Below, one piece after another: positions 1 to 7,944 of a DNA stretch of 64,000 nucleotides; positions within the stretch are counted from its first letter, which is position 1, and every line of letters starts with the position of its first letter. The DNA is taken from contig JBGUJG010000142.1 in the NCBI GenBank assembly GCA_045113695.1, forward strand, positions 1 through 64,000. The letters are read 5' to 3'. Source of the DNA: UBA4246 sp045113695. Lineage in GTDB: Bacteria > Bacillota > Clostridia > Christensenellales > Aristaeellaceae. Made by a program: the position numbers and the translations under genes. The notes under the pieces are model-generated. The model searched no databases. It saw only the letters and a list, made by a program, of their open reading frames with translations, and was not told where the DNA came from.

Positions 1-71
1 GAGGCAAAGGCGAGGGGGTGCCCGACAGGGGGACGCGACCCCCTGTCCAGGGCTTTGCAACAGCCCCGTTT
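1..71. repeat. Dispersed hairpin repeat, family A, copy 1 (cut by window edge)
   Basis: This stretch carries three modules that recur near 23.6-23.7 kb in the same order: one arm of a ggcaaaggcg stem, a gacaggggg/ccccctgtc hairpin, and a gggct(t/g)tgcaacagcccc hairpin. Read in the sense of the adjacent sua5 gene, the repeat starts immediately after the TGA stop at 72-74. It may serve as the 3' structure of that transcript, although no U-run follows it. The left part lies outside the window. Confidence 0.7.
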
Positions 72-1094
72 TCAGATTTCTTCAATATCAAACCCCGCCG
101 CCCGGGCCATCCGGTTCATGACGGCCAGGCCGACGCCGCCGTCCGGCACCGCTTCGGCGAACAGGCGGCCGATCCCTTCGTCATCCGCCCGGCGGAGCAT
201 GGCGAACAGGTTGTGCGCCGCGGTCTCGAGATCCGGGCCCATGTCCATCACCCGGCGGTCCCCGTAAGCGGGGATATTTCCGGAAGAGGCGAGGATCACG
301 GCGTTTTCGCTTTCGTCGTAGCGGCGGATGATCTCCCTGACGACGGCGTCCCGTTCTCCCTTGATGATGGTCAGGCGGCCCTTGGGGGCGTAGTGCTTGT
401 GCTTCATCCCCGGGGAGGGGGCGGCTTCGCCCTCGCGGAGGGGGCGCATCACGCTGTCGGCCACCCGGACCGCGCCGGCGGCTTCCCGGATCATCTCCGG
501 GGTCACGGCGCCGGGGCGGAGCACGGTGGGGATGTCCCCGGTCAGGTCCAGCACGGTGGACTCAACGCCCACCTCGCACGGTCCGCCGTCCAGGATCAGC
601 GGGATCCGGCCGTTCATGTCTTCCAGGACGTGGGCGGCGGTGGTCGGGCTGGGCCGGGTGGACAGGTTGGCGCTGGGCGCGGCGATGGGCAGGGCGCAGA
701 CGCGCAGCATTTCCCTTGCGGCGGGATGGCTGGGCATCCGGACGCCGACGGAGGGCAGGCCGGCCGTCACCACGTCCGGCACGGCGGCCTTTTTGGGCAG
801 CAGCAGGGTCAGCGGGCCGGGCCAGCAGGCGGCCATCAGGCACCGGGCGGCGTCCGTTACTTCGCACAGGGGTTCCAGCTGATCTTCATGCCAGATGTGG
901 ACGATCAGCGGGTTGTCGGCCGGGCGTCCTTTCGCCTGAAAAATCCGGAGCACGGCGTCCGGGTTCAGGGCGTTTGCGCCCAGGCCGTACACCGTTTCCG
1001 TGGGAAAGGCCACCAGCTCTCCGTTTTCGAAGAGTCTGGCGGCCAGCTGAAGGGCTTCCCCGTCCGGGGCAAGCACCCTGGTATCATAATGCAT
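72..1094 (-). CDS. tsaC: L-threonylcarbamoyladenylate synthase (Sua5 type)
   Basis: The product makes threonylcarbamoyl-AMP from threonine, bicarbonate and ATP, the first step of the t6A37 modification of ANN-decoding tRNAs. The 340 residues fit the two-domain Sua5 form: an N-terminal YrdC fold with KGRPADNPL and the substrate-site motif SANLSTRPSP, then a C-terminal Sua5 domain beginning near PGMKHKHYAPKG. The start ATG at 1094 has a GAGGAC ribosome site. The gene lies nine bases after prfA and is the last of a translation-related run (rpmE, DUF1385, prmC, prfA), so it is probably cotranscribed. Its stop abuts a family A repeat. The family assignment is firm. Confidence 0.95.
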   Translation of the reverse strand: MHYDTRVLAPDGEALQLAARLFENGELVAFPTETVYGLGANALNPDAVLRIFQAKGRPADNPLIVHIWHEDQLEPLCEVTDAARCLMAACWPGPLTLLLPKKAAVPDVVTAGLPSVGVRMPSHPAAREMLRVCALPIAAPSANLSTRPSPTTAAHVLEDMNGRIPLILDGGPCEVGVESTVLDLTGDIPTVLRPGAVTPEMIREAAGAVRVADSVMRPLREGEAAPSPGMKHKHYAPKGRLTIIKGERDAVVREIIRRYDESENAVILASSGNIPAYGDRRVMDMGPDLETAAHNLFAMLRRADDEGIGRLFAEAVPDGGVGLAVMNRMARAAGFDIEEI

Positions 1095-1103
1095 GTGATG
1101 TCC

Positions 1104-2168
1104 TCAGATTTTCAGTTCTTTGAGCGCTTCCGTCTGTTCCTGCGCGGTCAGGGCGTCGATGATCTCGTCCAGATCGCCGTCCAGAACGGCGTCCAGCTTG
1201 TACAGGGTCAGGCCGATCCGGTGGTCGGTGACCCGGCTTTCATGGAAATTGTAGGTGCGGATGCGTTCGTTCCGTTCGCCGGACCCTACCTGGCTGCGCC
1301 GCTTTTCGGCGTAGGCTGCGTCCTTTTCGCTGCGGTAGCGCTCGTAGAGGCGGGACTTGAGCACCTTCATGGCCTTTTCCTTGTTCTTGGTCTGGCTCTT
1401 TTCATCCTGGCAGGTGACCACCAGGCCGGTCGGCAGGTGGGTGATGCGGACGGCGGAGTCCGTCCGGTTGATATACTGGCCGCCGTGGCCGGAGGCGCGG
1501 TAGGTGTCGATCCGGATTTCCTCCGGCTGGACGCTGACCTCGACGTCCTCCACCTCGGGCAGGACGGCCACGGTCGCCGTGCTGGTGTGGATGCGGCCGG
1601 CGGTTTCCGTCACCGGGACGCGCTGGATACGGTGCACGCCGGATTCAAATTTCATCCGGGCGAACGCGCCGAGCCCTACCAGGGAAAAGACGGCTTCCTT
1701 GACGCCGCCCAGCTCGGTGCGGGCAGTGCTGATGTCTTCGGTTTTAAAGCCGTGGCGCTCGGCGTAGCGGACATACATCCGGGTGAGCAGGCCGGCGAAC
1801 AGGGCGGCTTCCTCCCCGCCGGCGCCGGGGCGGATCTCGATGATGACGCTTCGGTCGTCGTCCTCGTCCCGGGGGATGAGGTACAGGCGCAGCTTTTCTT
1901 CCAGCGCCGCCTTCTGTCCGGACAGGACGGTCAGCTCCCGAAGGGCTTCTTCCCTGAGGTCCGGATCCTGCCGGAGCTCCTGAGCGCCTTCGATGTCTTC
2001 CAGCACCTTCCGGTAGGCTTCCCAGTCCCGGATCGCGGGTTCCAGCCGGCTCAGCTCCCGCAGGGTTTTCTGGTACAGCGGCTGGTTCAGAATGACCTCG
2101 TTCTGGTGGGAGGAAAGCAGCAGCTCCTCGTACCGGGCGCTCAGGGCTTCGAAATGCGTTTCAAACAT
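1104..2168 (-). CDS. prfA: Peptide chain release factor 1
   Basis: RF1 recognises UAA and UAG in the ribosomal A site and triggers peptide release. The 354-residue length matches the family. The GGQ loop sits in SGHGGQYINRTDSAVRIT, followed by CQDEKSQTKNKEKAM. The start at 2168 gives MFETHFEAL with a GGAGGG ribosome site six bases upstream. A longer frame upstream would add 26 low-complexity residues that RF1 does not have, so it is rejected. The start overlaps the prmC stop by eight bases. This pairing is meaningful because PrmC methylates the Gln of this GGQ motif. Confidence 0.96.
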   Translation of the reverse strand: MFETHFEALSARYEELLLSSHQNEVILNQPLYQKTLRELSRLEPAIRDWEAYRKVLEDIEGAQELRQDPDLREEALRELTVLSGQKAALEEKLRLYLIPRDEDDDRSVIIEIRPGAGGEEAALFAGLLTRMYVRYAERHGFKTEDISTARTELGGVKEAVFSLVGLGAFARMKFESGVHRIQRVPVTETAGRIHTSTATVAVLPEVEDVEVSVQPEEIRIDTYRASGHGGQYINRTDSAVRITHLPTGLVVTCQDEKSQTKNKEKAMKVLKSRLYERYRSEKDAAYAEKRRSQVGSGERNERIRTYNFHESRVTDHRIGLTLYKLDAVLDGDLDEIIDALTAQEQTEALKELKI

Positions 2169-3009
2169 AGGCGCTCCCTCCGTGCGTCCGGGCGATGACG
2201 ACCCGGTCCCTGCCGGCGGTATCGCGGACGACCTGCGGGGCGGCAAAGCCCGCTTCCCGGAGCAGCCCGCAGACAGCCTGCCCCTGATCGCACCCGATTT
2301 CGAGCAGCAGGACGCCGTCTTGCGTCAGATGGTCCGGGGCTTCCCGGGCGATCCGGCGGTAAAAGGAAAGGCCGTCTTCTCCCCCGTCCAGGGCCAGGGC
2401 TGGCTCCCGGCGGACCTCCTCCTGCAGGGCAGGCAGGTCGCCGGTCGGGATATAGGGCGGGTTTGAGACGATCATCGAAAAGCGTTCGCCCTCAAAGGGG
2501 GCAAAGAGATCGCCCGCCCGGAAATCGACGGATACGCCGTTGAACGCCGCGTTCTGCCGGGCCAGCGTCAGGGCGTCTTCGCTTATGTCGGACGCGGAAA
2601 CGGAAAGGGCCGGCATGGCTTTTTTGATCACGACGGCCAGGGCCCCGGAGCCGGTGCACAGGTCCAGGGCGGCGCCGGTTTCCGGCGCGTTCAGGAGGGC
2701 CTGTTCGCACAGGGTTTCCGTATCCTGCCGGGGGATCAGCACCCGCTCGTCCACATAAAAAGAACAGCCCATGAAGGGCTGGGTGCCCAGGATGTACTGG
2801 AGAGGCTCCCGGCCCTGCCGGCGGGCGACGAGGGTGAAATACTGTTCCGCCCTTGCGTCGGTCAGCGGGGTTTCCCCGCTGGCAACGACCAGCAGCCGGG
2901 GCGCGTCCAGCACCCCGGCCAGCAGGTATTCGGCGTCCAGCCGGGCGTCGGGCACGCCGGCGTCCAGCAGCATTTTTTCAGCGCAGCGAAGCGCTTCCAG
3001 GATCGTCAT
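2161..3009 (-). CDS. prmC: Release factor glutamine methyltransferase
   Basis: PrmC transfers a methyl group from SAM to the GGQ glutamine of release factors. The 282-residue protein has the helical N-terminal domain (MTILEALRCAEKML), the PLQYILGTQPF region, a SAM-binding LDLCTGSGAL loop and the substrate-binding SNPPYIP motif. The start at 3009 overlaps the upstream DUF1385 stop as ATGA, which suggests translational coupling. Its own stop overlaps the prfA start. The assignment is secure from the NPPY motif, the length and the neighbour. Confidence 0.96.
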   Translation of the reverse strand: MTILEALRCAEKMLLDAGVPDARLDAEYLLAGVLDAPRLLVVASGETPLTDARAEQYFTLVARRQGREPLQYILGTQPFMGCSFYVDERVLIPRQDTETLCEQALLNAPETGAALDLCTGSGALAVVIKKAMPALSVSASDISEDALTLARQNAAFNGVSVDFRAGDLFAPFEGERFSMIVSNPPYIPTGDLPALQEEVRREPALALDGGEDGLSFYRRIAREAPDHLTQDGVLLLEIGCDQGQAVCGLLREAGFAAPQVVRDTAGRDRVVIARTHGGSAYV

Positions 3010-4082
3010 GCGGTTGCTTTTTCTTCCGGCGCGCGGAACTGGTGCAGGACCACCCAGCCTTCGGGTGTTCTGTCCTCTTCCGGCACTTCGGGCAGGCCGT
3101 CCAGGGCGGCGTTCATAGAGGTGATGGCGATTTCGCACATATCATCGGAAGGCTCGCGGGTGGTCAGGCGCTGCAGCTGCAGGCCGGGCCAGCGGAGGGT
3201 TCTGCAGACGGAGGTCTCGGAGTGGGCCAGGCCCTTTAAAACCTCGTAGCTGACGCCGGTGACCAGGGGCAGCAGCAGCAGGCGGCTGCCCACCTTGATC
3301 AGGTAGCTGGAAGAAAGGTTGAACCCGGTCAGGGCCAGGACGATGTAGTCGATCGTGGTATACAGAAGGATCGACAGGATGAACGTGATCAGCAGGAAGC
3401 TGGTCCCGCAGCGCGGGTGCAGGCGGGAGAACTTCTGCGCGTTTTCCGGGGTCAGCGGCAGGCCGTGCTCGTGGCAGTAGACGGTCTTGTGCTCGGACCC
3501 GTGGTACTGGAAGGTGCGCTTCATGTCCGGCACCTTGCCCACCGCCCAGATATAGCCGATCAGCAGCAGGGTGCGGATCAGGCCGGACAGGAGGTTGACC
3601 GCCAGAGGCGACCAGCCCGCTTCCGTCAGCAGCCGGGTGGGGATGTTGGGCAGAAGGACGAACAGGCCGACGGACATGACGACCGCCAGCACCATCGCCA
3701 CGCCCATGACGATCTTGTCGATGCCCTTGCCCAGCTTTTTGGAAAGCCACAACTCGAACTTCGTCGGCTCCTCGTCCGCCGTGCCGAGCATGCGGCCGCT
3801 CTCTTCCAGCGTCTTCATGCCCTGGCCCAGCATGGTGAAAAAGCTCACCGCGCCGCGGATGAAGGGTTTACCCATCCACGGATGCTTTTTGGAAAGGGGT
3901 TCATAAGGAGTCCGGGACACCACGATGTCCCCGTTCGGCCGGCGTACGGCGATGGCATACGCCTTCGGCCCTTTCATCATCACGCCCTCCAGGACGGCCT
4001 GGCCGCCGATGTCAACGGGCCTTTGACTGGTGCTGTTTTTTTCGTTTTCCACACGCATACTGGTTTTCTGCAGCAGAGGCAT
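3006..4082 (-). CDS. DUF1385 family membrane protein
   Basis: This is a conserved Bacillota membrane protein whose function is not established. It is recognised by IGGQAVLEGVMMKGP near the N-terminus and by a later HGSEHKTVYCHE segment. Several hydrophobic stretches follow, such as VMGVAMVLAVVMSVGLFVLL, so it is an integral membrane protein. DUF1385 genes usually sit between rpmE and prmC or prfA in Clostridia, as here. The start is uncertain. ATG at 4082 follows an AAAGGAGG at an unusually long distance; in-frame ATGs at 4151, 4118 and 4058 are alternatives with weaker ribosome sites. Confidence 0.88.
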   Translation of the reverse strand: MPLLQKTSMRVENEKNSTSQRPVDIGGQAVLEGVMMKGPKAYAIAVRRPNGDIVVSRTPYEPLSKKHPWMGKPFIRGAVSFFTMLGQGMKTLEESGRMLGTADEEPTKFELWLSKKLGKGIDKIVMGVAMVLAVVMSVGLFVLLPNIPTRLLTEAGWSPLAVNLLSGLIRTLLLIGYIWAVGKVPDMKRTFQYHGSEHKTVYCHEHGLPLTPENAQKFSRLHPRCGTSFLLITFILSILLYTTIDYIVLALTGFNLSSSYLIKVGSRLLLLPLVTGVSYEVLKGLAHSETSVCRTLRWPGLQLQRLTTREPSDDMCEIAITSMNAALDGLPEVPEEDRTPEGWVVLHQFRAPEEKATA

Positions 4083-4166
4083 GGCCCCTGCTGCGCTTCC
4101 TCCTTTCAGGCGTGACATAAAGAAGCCTTTATGCAGCCATGATGTTGACACAATGCTTTAAAACGT

Positions 4167-4203
4167 AAAAAGAAGCCAGACCTGTGCAAGCCGGCTTCTT
4201 TTT
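4167..4203 (-). terminator. Intrinsic terminator after rpmE
   Basis: A GAAGCCGGC/GTCTGGCTTC stem is followed by five Ts on the minus strand, just after the rpmE stop. The arms are flanked by A and T runs on both sides, so it could also act on the plus strand. It would partly separate rpmE from the DUF1385-prmC-prfA-sua5 genes. Confidence 0.8.
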
Positions 4204-4208
4204 GTCGG

Positions 4209-4406
4209 TCAGATACCGAAACGCTTCTTGAAGCGATCGACACGGCCGCCGCTGTCCACCAGCTTTTGCTTGCCGGTGTAGAACGGGTGACACTGGGAGC
4301 AGATTTCGACACGCAGCTCCGGTTTGGTGGAACCCGTCTCGAACGTCGCGCCGCAGACGCAGCGGACGATGCATTTGTTGTACTTGGGATGGATCTTTTC
4401 TTTCAT
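4209..4406 (-). CDS. rpmE: 50S ribosomal protein L31, zinc-binding form
   Basis: This 65-residue L31 has the start MKEKIHPKYNKC and the cysteine pairs CVCG and CSQCHPFYTGKQK. It is therefore the zinc-containing (C+) paralogue rather than the Zur-induced form. The ribosome site AAGAGGTG stands nine bases before the ATG. A TTGCCA-17-TATAAT promoter lies upstream and a terminator follows. In many Clostridia rpmE sits next to DUF1385 and prmC, as it does here. Confidence 0.97.
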   Translation of the reverse strand: MKEKIHPKYNKCIVRCVCGATFETGSTKPELRVEICSQCHPFYTGKQKLVDSGGRVDRFKKRFGI

Positions 4407-4478
4407 GCCATTTTCACCTCTTTCGCGAGCAAGGCTTTCGCGGATTCATAAACTGGCGCTCTATGAGCCGCGGAAAGG

Positions 4479-4507
4479 ATTATAACATGGAATCCGCGGT
4501 TTGGCAA
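4479..4507 (-). promoter_or_regulatory. Sigma-A promoter of rpmE with structured leader
   Basis: On the minus strand TTGCCA (4502-4507) and TATAAT (4479-4484) are separated by 17 bases. The leader of about 65 bases contains a CGCGA...TCGCG hairpin just before the ribosome site. This could serve L31 autoregulation, which is an inference from its position only. Confidence 0.8.
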
Positions 4508-4541
4508 GCAGAAAAATCGACCGTTTTAACGGCGTCAGCCT

Positions 4542-5120
4542 TCATTTCTTCCGGTTCAGCAGGAAACTGGCTGCAGTGCCGACCGCCCCGCCGATCAGGT
4601 GGGTGGACTGGGAGACGCTGTCGCGGGTGAAGAGCCCCTGAACCGCCTGCTGGCCCAGGTAAAAAACGGCGGCCAGGATGAAGGTGAGGGGAACGGTGTG
4701 ATCCTCCCGGACGGTGACGGAGGACATCAGGATGAAGGCAAACACCACCCCGCTGGCCCCGAGCAGCATCACCCTTGGGAAAAACAGCTGGCTGAAAACG
4801 CCGGTCGTCAGGGCGGTGACGGCGATCACCAGGATCATGTTTTTCGTCCCGTATTTTTCTTCCAGCATCGGGCCCAGCAGCAGGATGTAGGTCATGTTGC
4901 CCGTCAGGTGGCCCCAGTCCGCGTGGCCGAAGACGTGGCAGAAACTGCGGATATACGTCAGCGGATCGCCCAGAGAAGAGCGGTACACGCTGAACACGAG
5001 GCGGTTGCCGGCCCCGCCGGTCAGCGCGTTCAGCAGCTGGGCGGCCAGGCACAGCCCCACAAAGGCCAGCGTGACGGGGGCGTTCAGAGAAATGCGGAGT
5101 CTGCTGCCGGGACGGTACAT
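4542..5120 (-). CDS. Rhomboid family intramembrane serine protease
   Basis: The product is a polytopic membrane protein of 192 residues. It has the rhomboid serine motif GASGVVFAF, a conserved HLTGNM segment in the second transmembrane helix, and a C-terminal STHLIGGAVG that supplies the catalytic His. Rhomboids cleave transmembrane helices inside the membrane; the substrate here is unknown. The length fits the minimal six-helix bacterial form. The start at ATG 5120 is chosen because AAAGGAG lies eight bases upstream; a TTG at 5126 would be too close to it. The gene follows the CaCA antiporter after a 19-base gap and may share its riboswitch-controlled transcript. Confidence 0.88.
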   Translation of the reverse strand: MYRPGSRLRISLNAPVTLAFVGLCLAAQLLNALTGGAGNRLVFSVYRSSLGDPLTYIRSFCHVFGHADWGHLTGNMTYILLLGPMLEEKYGTKNMILVIAVTALTTGVFSQLFFPRVMLLGASGVVFAFILMSSVTVREDHTVPLTFILAAVFYLGQQAVQGLFTRDSVSQSTHLIGGAVGTAASFLLNRKK

Positions 5121-5139
5121 GATCAATCTCCTTTACTTA

Positions 5140-6138
5140 TCAAAGGAAAAACTGGAACGCGCAGAAGCCGGTGTAGATGGCCAGCAGCGTGACGCCCTGC
5201 CAGCGGGCGAGCTTCCCCTTGATGAGGGCGGGGACAGTCAGCAGTCCCATGACCAGGAACATCACGGGAATATCGACGGCCAGGGAGGCGTTGTACCCGG
5301 CGATGGTCTTGCCGGCGGGCAGGGCGAAGGGGCTCAGGAAAGTGGCCAGCCCGCTGACCAGCACGAGATTGAACAGGTTCGCGCCGATCACGTTGCCCAG
5401 GGACAGGGCGCTGTGGCCGTGGATCAGGGCGGTGATGGCGGTCACCAGCTCCGGCAGGGAGGTGCCCAGGGCCACGAAGGTCAGGGCGATGACGGTTTCG
5501 GGCACGCCCAGGGCCTTGGCGATCAGGGTGCCGTTGTCCACCAGCAGGTTGGCGCCCCAGGCGATCAGTGCAGCGCCCACCACCAGCAGCACAATGGCTT
5601 TGGACAGAGGCATTTCTTTTTCCGCGCCTTCGCCCGCTGCCGGCTGATCCCGGGCGGGTTCGCTTTCTTTCAGGGACTGTTCCGGGGATTTCAGGGCTTT
5701 TCTCACTGTGAGCACCATGTAGACGACGAAGATCGCCAGCAGGGCAGCACCGATGAGCCGGGAAAAATAACCGGTCAGGTAAGCGACGCCGGCATAAAGG
5801 ACGGCGGCGCCGAAAAAGAACAGCACGGGGATGCGCAGGCTGTCCTTTTCCACCTTGCCGGGACGCACGGCGGCGGTCAGGGCCGCAATGAGGGCGGTGT
5901 TGCAGATAACGGAGCCGATCGCGTTGCCGTAGGCGATCTCGCCGTGGCCGCTCAGGGCGGAGGTGGCGGACACCATGACCTCGGGCAGAGTGGTGCCGAT
6001 CGAAACCACCGTCGCGCCGATCAGGATTTCCGGCACATGAAAGCGCTGGGCGATGCCGACCGCTCCGTCCACAAACCAGTCGCCGCCCTTGATCAGCAGC
6101 ACAAGGCCCAGGATAAACCAGAGAACAGGAACCAGCAT
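5140..6138 (-). CDS. CaCA family cation antiporter, probably involved in Mn2+ export
   Basis: This is a 332-residue integral membrane antiporter with the two inverted alpha repeats of the calcium/cation antiporter superfamily. The first repeat contains SIGTTLPEVMVSATSAL and GNAIGSVICNTALI; the second contains ALGTSLPELVTAITALI and GNVIGANLFNLVLVSG. Sequence alone would label it a Na+/Ca2+ exchanger of the YrbG type. The manganese riboswitch directly upstream and mntP beyond it argue that Mn2+ may be a physiological substrate; this is inference. The start at 6138 has AAAGGGGAA upstream. Upstream in-frame residues are encoded by the riboswitch expression platform and are not part of the protein. 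Confidence 0.85.
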   Translation of the reverse strand: MLVPVLWFILGLVLLIKGGDWFVDGAVGIAQRFHVPEILIGATVVSIGTTLPEVMVSATSALSGHGEIAYGNAIGSVICNTALIAALTAAVRPGKVEKDSLRIPVLFFFGAAVLYAGVAYLTGYFSRLIGAALLAIFVVYMVLTVRKALKSPEQSLKESEPARDQPAAGEGAEKEMPLSKAIVLLVVGAALIAWGANLLVDNGTLIAKALGVPETVIALTFVALGTSLPELVTAITALIHGHSALSLGNVIGANLFNLVLVSGLATFLSPFALPAGKTIAGYNASLAVDIPVMFLVMGLLTVPALIKGKLARWQGVTLLAIYTGFCAFQFFL

Positions 6139-6175
6139 GAAAAGATTTCCCCTTTCTTGATGGCGATGGAGACAT

Positions 6176-6211
6176 AAAAAACAGACTCCGCCGCCTGTCT
6201 GCGGCAAAGTC
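6176..6211 (-). terminator. Riboswitch expression-platform terminator
   Basis: On the minus strand GACTTTGCCGC (6211-6201) pairs with GCGGCGGAGTC (6194-6184) across a six-base loop, followed by TGTTTTTT. Its 5' arm is the same GACTTTG that closes the aptamer P1 helix. Aptamer folding and termination are thus mutually exclusive, as expected for an ON switch. Confidence 0.88.
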
Positions 6212-6297
6212 TCGTCTGTTCCTTGCAGGCCGGGTGAAACCCACCGTGATGACGACGCTGCAAACGCGGTCAGCCCGCGCCGACTACTCCCTTTGAC
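6204..6297 (-). promoter_or_regulatory. yybP-ykoY manganese riboswitch
   Basis: The minus strand reads CAAAGGGAGTAG, then GCGTTTGCAGCGTCGTCA, then CCGGCCTGCAAG, and closes with GACGAGACTTTG. This is the conserved core of the yybP-ykoY aptamer (P1 formed by CAAAG/CTTTG, with the paired internal loops that bind Mn2+). A terminator that competes for the P1 strand follows, so Mn2+ should allow read-through into the CaCA antiporter. Assignment rests on the motif. A covariance-model search with RF00080 would confirm it. Confidence 0.9.
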
Positions 6298-6303
6298 GCT
6301 GTG

Positions 6304-6332
6304 ATCATAACAAAAAGCGGGCGCGCTGTCAA
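6304..6332 (-). promoter_or_regulatory. Sigma-A promoter driving the Mn riboswitch and CaCA gene
   Basis: On the minus strand TTGACA (6327-6332) and TATGAT (6304-6309) are 17 bases apart. Transcription would begin directly before the aptamer. The -35 lies five bases past the mntP stop, so the antiporter has its own riboswitch-gated unit. Confidence 0.85.
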
Positions 6333-6336
6333 GCGG

Positions 6337-6903
6337 TCAGAACATCAGAATTTTGATCCCGATGGCCACCAGGATGCATCCGCCCAGCAGGGACGCGCCG
6401 GAGGACAGCCGGGTGCCGAACACACGGCCGATGCGCAGCCCGCCGATGCAGATGCAGAAGGTGACGGCGGCGATGATCAGGGATGCGGCAAATGCTTCGC
6501 CCGTCCCGTAATGTGCGATGGTAAAGCCGACGGTCAGGGCGTCGATGGAGGTCGCCACGCCCTGGATCATCAGGTCTTTGAGGGAGACGGCGGGCGGGAC
6601 TTCCTCCGTCTTTTTCCGGAGGCCCTCCAGGATCATCTTTCCGCCGATCCAGCACAGCAGGGCAAACCCGATCCAGGGAATACAGGGCTGGACGGCGGCA
6701 AAATGTTCCTCAGCGGTGTGAACAAAAAACCAGCCTATGACCGGCATGATGAACTGAAAGCCCGCGTACGTGCCGGCGATCCCCGTCATGCGCGGCACGG
6801 ACATTTCCGGTTCCCTCAGGCCGTTGGCCAGGGAGACAGAAAAGGCGTCCATTGCCAGGCCGACGCCCAGCAGAACACTCTGCAGGATAAAAGACAGGTC
6901 CAA
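6337..6903 (-). CDS. mntP: Manganese efflux pump MntP
   Basis: MntP exports Mn2+ across the membrane. The frame encodes two homologous three-helix units with acidic signatures, GVGLAMDAFSVSLANGL and GVATSIDALTVGFTIA, as in the family. The chosen start is TTG at 6903, with GGGGG seven bases upstream, giving 188 residues, the usual MntP length. Longer frames upstream would add an unrelated, partly hydrophobic extension. A TTGCTT-16-TATCAT promoter lies at 6953-6980. No yybP-ykoY aptamer is visible in its own leader, unlike many mntP genes; the aptamer sits downstream, before the CaCA gene. Confidence 0.92.
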   Translation of the reverse strand: MDLSFILQSVLLGVGLAMDAFSVSLANGLREPEMSVPRMTGIAGTYAGFQFIMPVIGWFFVHTAEEHFAAVQPCIPWIGFALLCWIGGKMILEGLRKKTEEVPPAVSLKDLMIQGVATSIDALTVGFTIAHYGTGEAFAASLIIAAVTFCICIGGLRIGRVFGTRLSSGASLLGGCILVAIGIKILMF

Positions 6904-6952
6904 AGGAGGTTCCCCCGATCCGGCCGCCAGACATCGTTGAACGGCCCTGCTT

Positions 6953-6980
6953 ATGATAACACAGAATATGAAGAAAGCAA
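6953..6980 (-). promoter_or_regulatory. Putative promoter of mntP
   Basis: On the minus strand TTGCTT (6975-6980) and TATCAT (6953-6958) are separated by 16 bases. The leader to the TTG start is about 45 bases and shows no recognised riboswitch. Confidence 0.55.
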
Positions 6981-6994
6981 ATTGTAATTGTATG

Positions 6995-7039
6995 GGGATG
7001 CTGCAGAATCTCCCTGTCGCGGGCTGTGCAACAGCCCCC
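6995..7039. repeat. Family A hairpin repeat, short copy
   Basis: The last modules of family A are present in shortened form: ctccctgtcg followed by the gggctgtgcaacagcccc hairpin, near-identical to 23681-23697. It lies between the divergent mntP and mrp genes, immediately before the mrp promoter. Confidence 0.65.
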
Positions 7040-7068
7040 TTGTTTTTTTCGGCAAAGGAGTGTATCAT
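7040..7068 (+). promoter_or_regulatory. Putative promoter of the mrp-comEC operon
   Basis: TTGTTT (7040-7045) and TATCAT (7063-7068) are 17 bases apart, about 40 bases before the mrp start. The -35 begins directly after the family A hairpin. Confidence 0.5.
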
Positions 7069-7107
7069 AGCGGTTGGAAAACCATCAACCCAAAGGAGTA
7101 CACCATT

Positions 7108-7944
7108 ATGAGCGAAGAACAATGCACCCATGACTGCAGTACCTGCAGCGCCAACTGTTCAAGCCGGGATCCCGCTTCCCTGCTGGAAGCGCCCCGTCCG
7201 GATACGCACATCAAAAAGGTCATCGCCGTGGTCAGCGGCAAGGGCGGCGTAGGCAAGTCCATAGTGACGGGCCTGCTGTCCGTGCTGACTCAGCGGGCAG
7301 GCTATAAAACCGCCGTGCTCGACGCCGACGTGACCGGGCCTTCCGTGCCCCGCATGTTCGGGCTTACCGAGCGCGCCCAGGGGACGGACACCACCATCTA
7401 CCCGGTCGTGAGCAAAACCGGCATCAAAACCATGAGCCTGAATCTTCTGCTGGAAGAGGACACTGCCCCGGTCGTCTGGCGCGGCCCGGTGATTGCCGGC
7501 GCGGTCAAGCAGTTCTGGACGGATGTGGAGTGGGGCGATAACGACATCATGTTCATCGACATGCCTCCTGGAACCGGCGACGTGCCGCTGACGGTGTTCC
7601 AGTCCATCCCCGTGGACGGGATCGTCATCGTCAGCACCCCGCAGGAGCTTGTTTCCATGATCGTGGAAAAAGCGGTCAACATGGCCGGGATGATGAATAT
7701 CCCGGTGCTGGGCCTGGTGGAAAACATGGCCTACGTGGAGTGCCCGGACTGCGGTAAAAAGATCCCCCTGTTCGGGGAAAGCCACGCGGAGGAGACGGCC
7801 GGAAAGCACGGGCTTAAGGTACTGGGCAGCCTTCCGGTCAACCCCAAGCTGGCCGCCGCCTGCGACGCCGGGCTGATCGAGCTGTTCGAGGGCACCTGGC
7901 TGGATGAGGCCGTGAAGGCCATCCTGCAGGGCCTGCCGGCATGA
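7108..7944 (+). CDS. mrp: Mrp/NBP35 family iron-sulfur carrier ATPase
   Basis: This P-loop ATPase binds and transfers Fe-S clusters to apoproteins. The 278 residues begin with a short cysteine-rich segment (CTHDCSTCSANC) typical of the Nbp35-like form. The deviant Walker A GKGGVGKS, the switch segment MPPGTGDVPLTV and the C-terminal CPDC pair that holds the bridging cluster follow. The start ATG at 7108 has AAAGGAG upstream. The stop overlaps the next start as ATGA. The run mrp, YycJ-like, comEC, holA, rsmG, eamA appears to be one operon with overlaps or very short gaps. Confidence 0.94.
   Translation: MSEEQCTHDCSTCSANCSSRDPASLLEAPRPDTHIKKVIAVVSGKGGVGKSIVTGLLSVLTQRAGYKTAVLDADVTGPSVPRMFGLTERAQGTDTTIYPVVSKTGIKTMSLNLLLEEDTAPVVWRGPVIAGAVKQFWTDVEWGDNDIMFIDMPPGTGDVPLTVFQSIPVDGIVIVSTPQELVSMIVEKAVNMAGMMNIPVLGLVENMAYVECPDCGKKIPLFGESHAEETAGKHGLKVLGSLPVNPKLAAACDAGLIELFEGTWLDEAVKAILQGLPA

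Noticed and set aside
18..2198. Long open frame on the plus strand opposite tsaC and prfA (similar ones opposite comEC, metG and mfd)
   Set aside because: These are antisense shadows produced by GC-rich third positions; they match no family, lack ribosome sites, and the opposite strand has clear conserved proteins.
2169..2246. N-terminal extension of RF1
   Set aside because: The 26 extra residues are low-complexity, lie inside prmC, and a good ribosome site precedes the internal ATG.
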